This document shows, one piece after another, positions 57,554-64,000 of a DNA stretch of 64,000 bases. Under the pieces are notes generated by a model, which saw only the letters and a list, made by a program, of their open reading frames with translations, made no database searches and was not told the origin of the DNA. A program made the position numbers and the translations under genes. Origin of the DNA: Scytalidium lignicola (Eukaryota; Ascomycota; Leotiomycetes); contig NCSJ02000026.1 of assembly GCA_002812745.2 (NCBI GenBank), positions 1 through 64,000 on the forward strand, in the 5' to 3' direction. Numbering within the stretch: the stretch's first letter is position 1; each line of letters opens with the position of its first letter.

Positions 57554-60285
57554 TCAATATTCGAGCACTCTAATCCGTTCCACTATCTCACTAGGCAATT
57601 CCTCGCGTTTTATGATGCCCATACTAACCGCGTCGCCCCAGAAAAACAGGGCTCGATCCTGGGCATAAGCTAGGTAGTCGAACTCGTCCGTTTCCTCCGG
57701 AATCTCATGATCAGCATCTGCCCCATTGTTAACAGGGTTGAGATCTAGACTAGCCGACTCATTGATGGCTTCAGGACTCTTGACCATTTCACGTGAAGGG
57801 TCAATAGTAGCACCGTTAAGCGGAACGGTAATTGGAGAAGTAACCGTACTGGCGTCAGAAGTCAAATCACTTTTCGCGTCATCCAGCTCTGGCACCTTGG
57901 CCTGCACGATTCCCCACGCAACCCACTGTGCACTATTTGCAACTCTCCAGATTCTTACCTCCTTCATCAACTCTTCAACCTGTCTTTCCAGCTCTTTCTC
58001 TCGTCTTGCTTCCTCTTCCGCGTAGGTATTTCCTGCTCCAGCAGCATACCCAGATCCTGCACCTCCTGGTGTCCGAGAATCAAGCATGAATGCACTGATG
58101 CTGCCTGTAGCTGGGACCGAGGAACTACTATCCGAAGTCGTGAGTTTTGGTGTAGCAGATGCGCGTGGATTGAACTGTGGACGGTGATTCACATAGGAAC
58201 GGATAAAGCGGCGTTGTTCTTCAATAGTTGGGTACAGATTTGTGTTACAAGCCCAGGGACGTGCCTCATCATGATAATTGTAGCACCATTCCGTGAAGTG
58301 ATTTGCGAACTCCAGGCCAGGTGTGTTGGCTGATGCATATTCAAAATCGATGACCACAAGTTGTTTATGTGAGTTGGAAGGCAGGAGAAGAGGAGAAGGA
58401 GCTGCTCCAGGGACGTGCTCGGGGACTAAGCGGAGGATGTTGCCATATTGTGTCTATATAATCGTTAGTATGAGCTGTTTCGTAACTCGGATATATATAG
58501 TATTTAATTGTTCTATCTTAGAAGGAAGTAAATAAATGGCACAACATACGTCATTATGAGCGAACACCAGCCTCTTCCTAATCTCTTGCTTCCCTCCATA
58601 ATATTCATCCAACCACTTTCGGTACCTGTCAACTGCATCTCTAAATCTAGGCCAAGGAACATCACATACGAAGCCTCTTTTTCTCCATATGTCACTCTTT
58701 TTTGTAATCTTCTCACCTTGATGGTCCACGATCTGTTTGTCAAGGTACCCAATAATTTCCTCACATCGATCAACCCATCGATCCCAGTTACGCCACACGA
58801 AAGGGCCTTCATCTTTCTCTCTCTCGAGTAACTCAATACCATCGTGCAACTCCCTCATCCGCTTTGCGATCTGTTTGCTCGTATCTGGCACCCTTAAATC
58901 GGTAGCCGTGAGCGTTTGGGCATTGAAATATTCCTCAAAACGACCATTCTTGAATGTGCCCAGTAGTCTTGGTCCTATTTTCTTGCGTGCCAACCGTCGA
59001 AGAACACCAAGTTCATTTTCCCGGTCGATGAGATGTTCTACTTGTGGCCCGTAGATACGGAGGAGAAGTTTCTGAGGGGATTTATGTGGTTTTGTTTGAC
59101 CCGTGCCTCCAGGAGTTGAAGAACCGTCCCCTAAAGGAGGCGGAGCCATGGATAGGGTATCAGGAGGCGAAACGACATATACTGCATTCGTTAACGCGCC
59201 ACTCAACCTCACTACCTCAATATCTCCTCCTCTTTCTAATGGAACTCGCCGCCATCCTTTTAAACGAAGGGTATGTGCTAATCTCACGATCTCATTTTTA
59301 AAAGATAGCCAGGCCTTTCTCTCCTTCTCTGCCCTTTTACTGGAGCTAGGTGTCGCGGCGCCAGTGGAAGAATCAGCAGCACCACCACTATAGGAGAGCG
59401 TTTTTGAGTTGTCCAGCATGACATCACAAGATGGAACGATTACATCCCCATCTTGATATTCTGTATCTGAAGATGCGTACGTCCGAAGACTGCGACTTGA
59501 GGAGTAACGGCGAGCTCCACCTCCGGGAGTATGAGAGGGTCGCCTAGGACCAAGGGAAGGTGAGACACTCGATTTTTGATGCCAAAATGAGGGCATGTTA
59601 TCTTCTAATATCTTTTGCAGCCTCTCAAGTGAGAGATCGCTGGAATCTGAACTCTGGGAGGCTGTACGTGTTCTTGGGGTTGATAACAAAGATTCTTCCG
59701 AAGGGAGACTTGGGATAACTTCGATTGAACCACGCTTCTTTGCTTTTCTAACAGCTCGCTTGGCCTTCTCATTTTGGAGCCATTCCGTGACCTGGGCCAG
59801 GAGTTTGTCCTGAGCATCTTGGTGGTGGTGGTAATGATGGTGATTCTTTTCTTTATGAGTTGAAGTCCCATGAGGCTCAGCCAAGGTATCAGACTCTTCA
59901 ACGGCGCTCTGACTCACCGACGAGAGCCTCGAGGAACTATTTGAGGCGGGGAGGGAGGGACGGCCTGTCATTCTCTTCCCGACGCCGGCAGTGTACTGTT
60001 TTAATCGAGGAGTATCGTCCAGAGCGGGAGCAGGAAGGGGAGACAAGGTTTCCGGCTCTTCCACAATCGAGACAACTAGAAAACCGTCAGCTTCGTCCTT
60101 CTTATTCTCTCATGTTTGCTTTTCCGGCTTCACATTTAGACCCCCGCGACGAGGAGCACGTGACACCAAGCCTTGTGATACATACATTTTGCTGGCCCAC
60201 TCTTAGGGCTTGCTGCCTCTTCTGTGTCACTTCTCAGAGCTGGCCGAAGTGGCAACGTCGCATCGCTTTCTGTAGGTGTGGCCAT
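57554..60285 (-). CDS. CKI1: Choline/ethanolamine kinase
   Basis: Three exons (60285-60186, 60075-58550, 58453-57554) give 841 residues, much longer than animal enzymes but usual for filamentous fungi. The kinase phosphorylates choline at the first step of the CDP-choline route to phosphatidylcholine. Residues 1-230 are Ser/Pro-rich and likely phosphorylated. The kinase fold starts near FKNEIVRLAHTLRLKGW; LLLRIYGPQVEHLIDRENEL carries the ATP-site Lys/Arg region. The splice at 58550/58453 restores the catalytic Brenner motif HNDTQYGN (His about 540, Asp 542, Asn 547), and VVIDFEYASAN (Asp about 578) binds Mg. A Pro/Ser- and Gly/Ala-rich insertion of about 60 residues separates the last helices. 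It is divergent from PAC1. Confidence 0.93.
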
Positions 60286-61245
60286 GGTAAAGGAGGTTTC
60301 ATAGGAGGCTATGCTCCTCAATCTGCGTGGTGACCGACCGGTCTAATTTGCACCCCGCGTTAGGTTTTGTTGATTAGATTTGGTCATTAGGCGGAAATTG
60401 ACCGGCCTCTGCCACAATCAGTGGAATTGTCGATGATAATTAGTGGAATGCTTTCGTTTTGTCCGAGCTCCCAATATCGATATATTTATATGCCGAGGCC
60501 TTTTGTTAATGCCGGTCACGTCTCAAGTCGTAGTCTTTGTTTTTGAGTGGCTGAAGAACCCTTGACGTAACACAAGATAGACAGGAGGATCAGCAAAGTG
60601 CAGACAGAGCGTGGAGGGTAACCTGGTCAATCACTGGTTATTGAGATTGATATGACTCTTGTGAAGGTGAAGCACTCTTGAGCAGGGCAATTCTCAAGGA
60701 CAAGAATGGTTGCAAATGCTTTGAGCAAAGAAAAGATGGACAGCTTTATCGTGGGGCACGATATCTTCTGATTACAAAATAGGAAGGCGGTGAGGATCGG
60801 CGCTGTGGCTGGAAATTGGGTCTTAATTGCTTTGTGATATTTGTGCCTCAGGCATAATATTTACATCCAGTGCTGAGGACCTAAACGCGACTCTCTAAAA
60901 GTATGCTACTGAAATAGAAGCACTTTGATTTAATGATTCCACTTGAAATTACTAGATCTTATAATTAAACACGTGATATATAAGTCAATTAAATATTTTT
61001 AACAAATAGTTTCTTAAAATACTACAGGTGCACTCTACCCATCAACGCATCACAACATTTTGTTTATGTCGGCAAGTCATCTCTCTGAACTCTTGATCGA
61101 CATCTCGACATCTCTATTGGTACCTCCGTCCACCACATCTCTCTACTTACAAAGACAGTGAGGAACGACAATTGGAAAAAAGGCCTTCTAGAACTGGCTC
61201 CTGACTTTAGAATCGTATGGAGGCCATCATAACAATATCCACAGC
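60286..61245. promoter_or_regulatory. Divergent promoter region of choline kinase and PAC1
   Basis: A 960-bp region. It is AT-rich at 60940-61030, otherwise of normal composition. No gene or shared repeat was found. Confidence 0.45.
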
Positions 61246-62769
61246 ATGGGTCCTATATTATCGAACCGGCAAGCTGAAGAGCTGTGCGTACATGCTGTGG
61301 TGGATGATGGATAGTGATGAGCTCTAGACTCGGGCTAATACTTTGTTCTCAGACACAAATCGATGACAGCATACCTGTCGGCAAATGACCTACAGAACAC
61401 TGCCGCTGCACTCAGAGCGGAGTTGAACCTTGGGGAAGATGTTTTCGATGCGGCTACAGCGAAGAAATACGAGACAATGTTGGACAGAAAGTGGACAAGC
61501 ATCGTCCGGTTACAAAAAAGGCATGCCTCTACACTTGCTTGCCTGCTGCTATTACAGTGAATAACCAGAATTCTATTACAGATAATGGACCTCGAGTCTC
61601 GAAACGCAGAATTGCAATCCGAGCTTGATAGCACGACACCTACCTCTTTTTCTAAGCGCAATCAAGACCCCAGCTCTTGGCTTCCTAAATCGTCGCCTCG
61701 ACATACTTTAGAATCACACCGAGATACTATAAACTGCGTTGCTTTCCATCCAATATTCTCTTCTATTGCCTCCGGTTCCGACGATTACACCATTAAGATA
61801 TGGGACTGGGAACTCGGTGAACTGGAAAGGACGGTCAAAGGCCATACAGGAGCGATTCTGGATGTCGACTATGGTGGCCCAAGAGGAGGTATCCTTCTGG
61901 CGTCCTGCAGCTCTGATCTGACTATCAAGTTATGGGATCCAGCAGACGAATACAGGAACATTCGGACGTTGCCAGGCCACGATCACAGCGTCAGCGCCGT
62001 CCGTTTCATACCCTCTGGAGCTGTTGGCGCACCATCCTCTGGAAACTTGCTTGTCACCGCAAGCAGAGACAAGACCCTTAAGATATGGGACGTTACTACT
62101 GGATTTTGTGTGAAGACACTACAAGGTCATACTGGCTGGGTGCGAGATGTTTGCCCGTCACTCGACGGACGTTTCCTTCTCTCGACAGGAGATGACATGA
62201 CCGCTCGGTTATGGGATATTTCCGTGTCGAATCCAGAAGACAAGCTGACTCTGGTTGGTCATACTCACTTCAGTGAATGTTGTGCAATTGCTCCGTCTAC
62301 CTCATATCAGTATCTTGCACTCTTGGCCGGACTGAAGAAACCCCCACCTGCAAGTAGTACTGCAGAGTTTATGGCAACCGGTTCGCGAGACAAAACCATC
62401 AAACTCTGGGACGCTCGTGGGACTTGCCTCAAGACATTAGCAGGCCATGACAACTGGGTACGGTCGCTCGTTTTTCATCCTGGTGGGAAACATCTCCTTT
62501 CTGTGTCAGACGATAAGACGCTGCGATGTTGGGACTTAAGCCAAGATGGCAAGTGCGTCAAAATACTCGGCGATACACACGAACGCTTTATCACCTGTCT
62601 GAGGTGGGCTCCAGGAATCGTCAAAAATCCACTTACTGAGGGACAGAATGGCGAAAGTAATGAGACGTTGAAGAACAAAGGGACTGGAGCAGGTGCCTTC
62701 GATGTGCAGGTCCGCTGTGTTATCGCAACTGGAAGCGTAGATTTGAAGCTAAGGATCTTCGCGAACTGA
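61246..62769 (+). CDS. PAC1: LIS1/nuclear distribution protein (dynein regulator)
   Basis: Exons 61246-61283, 61353-61520 and about 61569-62769 give about 468 residues. LIS1/Pac1/NudF binds dynein and drives nuclear migration. The first splice builds a LisH motif ([19 protein letters not shown]). A short coiled coil ([15 protein letters not shown]) and a seven-blade WD40 propeller follow, with repeated GH...SDD/SRD...IKIWD units such as [31 protein letters not shown] and [14 protein letters not shown]. The exon 2/3 junction is problematic: there is no GT donor, the family-expected join (LQKK to IMDLE) is one base short in an A run at 61514-61519, and the only in-frame join uses a GC donor at 61521 plus AG at 61567-61568, adding four residues. 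A homopolymer undercall is possible. Confidence 0.9.
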
Positions 62770-63844
62770 GATCACAAGTCTCCTGTCTGACCAGTTATCC
62801 GGTCAAGGCATCGTGTCTAGACGGGTCGTACAGTAGTATTTGTCGTAGGGGCTTCTAGGACTTGGCCACGTCGATAATGCAGTTTAAAAGAGTAACGATA
62901 GTGCTTGTATGCCAGAAACGAAACAAGCTTATCCCCCAACAGACTCGATCCTACTCATACTTTACTGCCGAGGGTACTACACGATTCATCTGAAGCCAAG
63001 TCAAATGCCATCTGTACCCTATTTCTCGCTCTCTGAATCAGATTGAAGACGGTATACTGCTAAGGGATGAGATGTGCAGGGTTTCCAGGCAGCATGAGAC
63101 AATTCCATATTACAAATTCTCTCCCGCCAAAACGCAGGGATATTTAACTAACCACCGCAAGCAGATTTCAGAACAGGCATGAAGGGAATGGATGATAATG
63201 AATCGAGAATGAATGAGTCACTAATAGCTAGGGCTGAGGAATAGATAGCAAAGGAACTACTAGGCTTAGGTAACATGTGTCGTACACCCTCATGCCAAAG
63301 AAAAGGTGGTTGAGTTGGTTGGATCATACAGATTACTAGCAAGATCTATGCACCCAAAAGAGCAAAAAGTTGATAATTCACAATTATCTTTGGTGTAATA
63401 GTGCTTACGGTAATGCTGTGCCCCTGTTTATCATTTTATGTGAGCAAATATTTTCTTCGCCCAATGAAATGAAGTCTCAGGCTGGTTGTAGCTCGTATGA
63501 TATCACTACTACTACTATAACATCAATGAAGTCGAAGATCTTCTGAGTCTACTAAACCCTATTTAACCCCCCCCCCCCCCCCCCNTCGAGGTAATATATG
63601 TAAGCAAAGCTGCAAACGGCTGACCGCACGCTGGTCATCTCATCTTTCCCGCCTACAAGGAGAAAGACATAGCAATGGGAATAAGAAGGAAATCTGACAC
63701 ATTACCAATGCCATATTAGCCTCTATTTGAGATATAAATACGTCGACAGAAACTCAGGACATACTGCTCAATCCACAATTTTGTATCTTAACTATACTGT
63801 CTAGTCTAACTATTGACTGCACATTATCGTAAGAAGTCTACTTC
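62770..63844. other. Intergenic region between PAC1 and epimerase-like gene
   Basis: About 1.07 kb without a supported gene. It contains the C homopolymer listed separately and an ACT-type short repeat at about 63506-63518. Confidence 0.5.
63567..63584. repeat. Poly-C homopolymer next to an 'n'
   Basis: A run of about 18 C residues is followed by 'n'. It is either a true mononucleotide repeat or a sequencing/assembly artefact, and its length is unreliable. Confidence 0.8.
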
Positions 63845-64000
63845 ATGGCATCCAATACTTCAACAACCGTTCTTGTAACGGGAGGATCTGGTTTCGTCGG
63901 AGGTCATCGAATCCTACAACTATTAGCTGCCGGTTATATGGTGCGCACCACAGTACGCAACCTCTCGCGAGAGGAAGAAGTACGCAAACGGCTCATAGAT
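63845..64000 (+). CDS. NAD(P)-dependent epimerase/dihydroflavonol reductase-like, 5' part only
   Basis: The first 52 codons are inside the window; the gene continues past its right edge. From the ATG at 63845 the protein opens with TTVLVTGGSGFVGGHRILQL, an extended-SDR Rossmann nucleotide-binding motif (GGSGFVGG). The following VRTTVRNLSREEEVRK is typical of dihydroflavonol-4-reductase and NADP-dependent aldehyde-reductase families (GRE2-like). Catalytic residues would be further right, so the substrate cannot be judged. No intron is visible in this part. Confidence 0.8.
   Translation, partial: MASNTSTTVLVTGGSGFVGGHRILQLLAAGYMVRTTVRNLSREEEVRKRLID

Noticed and set aside
1..64000. tRNA genes and CRISPR arrays
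   Set aside because: I looked for B-box-like GGTTCGAATCC with a matching acceptor stem and for regularly spaced repeats. Nothing convincing was found; short tRNAs could still be missed by eye.

Overview
The window is nuclear DNA of a filamentous ascomycete (Pezizomycotina; class not resolvable by eye). The evidence is short GT-AG introns of about 50-150 bp, conserved fungal housekeeping genes (PEX12, PAC1/nudF, TRP2, GUT2, CAB2, CAB4), a fungus-style BBE oxidase/P450/SDR/MFS block, and AT-rich transposon relics with the C-to-T and G-to-A transitions of repeat-induced point mutation (RIP). Single 'n' characters, many beside homopolymer runs, mark it as a draft assembly, so one-base frame problems may be sequencing errors.

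Layout. 1-145 is a RIP-scarred piece of 28S rDNA. 146-6340 is extremely AT-rich with no intact gene; its second half holds the ghost of a LINE retrotransposon (gag CCHC zinc knuckle, then an APE-type endonuclease motif, both full of transitions). 6341-10279 has no recognisable gene but holds two non-autonomous inverted-repeat elements, one with 114-bp TIRs. 10280-14359 carries an F-box gene, a broken SnoaL-like gene and a small cupin gene. 15168-17652 is phosphoinositide phospholipase C. 18282-28017 is a four-gene accessory block (P450, bicovalent FAD/BBE oxidase, SDR, MFS exporter) resembling a small catabolic or secondary-metabolite cluster without a backbone synthase in the window.

From 28487 rightwards the DNA is core genome: two coenzyme A genes side by side (CAB4, CAB2), adenosine kinase, a DUF5672 membrane protein, an ELMO/CED-12 protein, mitochondrial glycerol-3-phosphate dehydrogenase, PEX12, anthranilate synthase I, an unrecognised coiled-coil protein, a membrane-anchored divergent hexokinase behind a 3-kb gene-free upstream region, a PPIL1-type cyclophilin, signal peptide peptidase, choline kinase, PAC1/LIS1 and the start of an NAD-dependent epimerase/reductase.

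Exon models were built by hand from splice sites, reading frame and family knowledge. Models described as intact have total coding lengths divisible by three. Three dispersed non-coding repeat types recur or pair within the window: a three-copy family at about 12.0, 20.8 and 39.5 kb, a 74-75-bp hairpin sequence at 28.4 and 44.8 kb, and the MITE-like elements.
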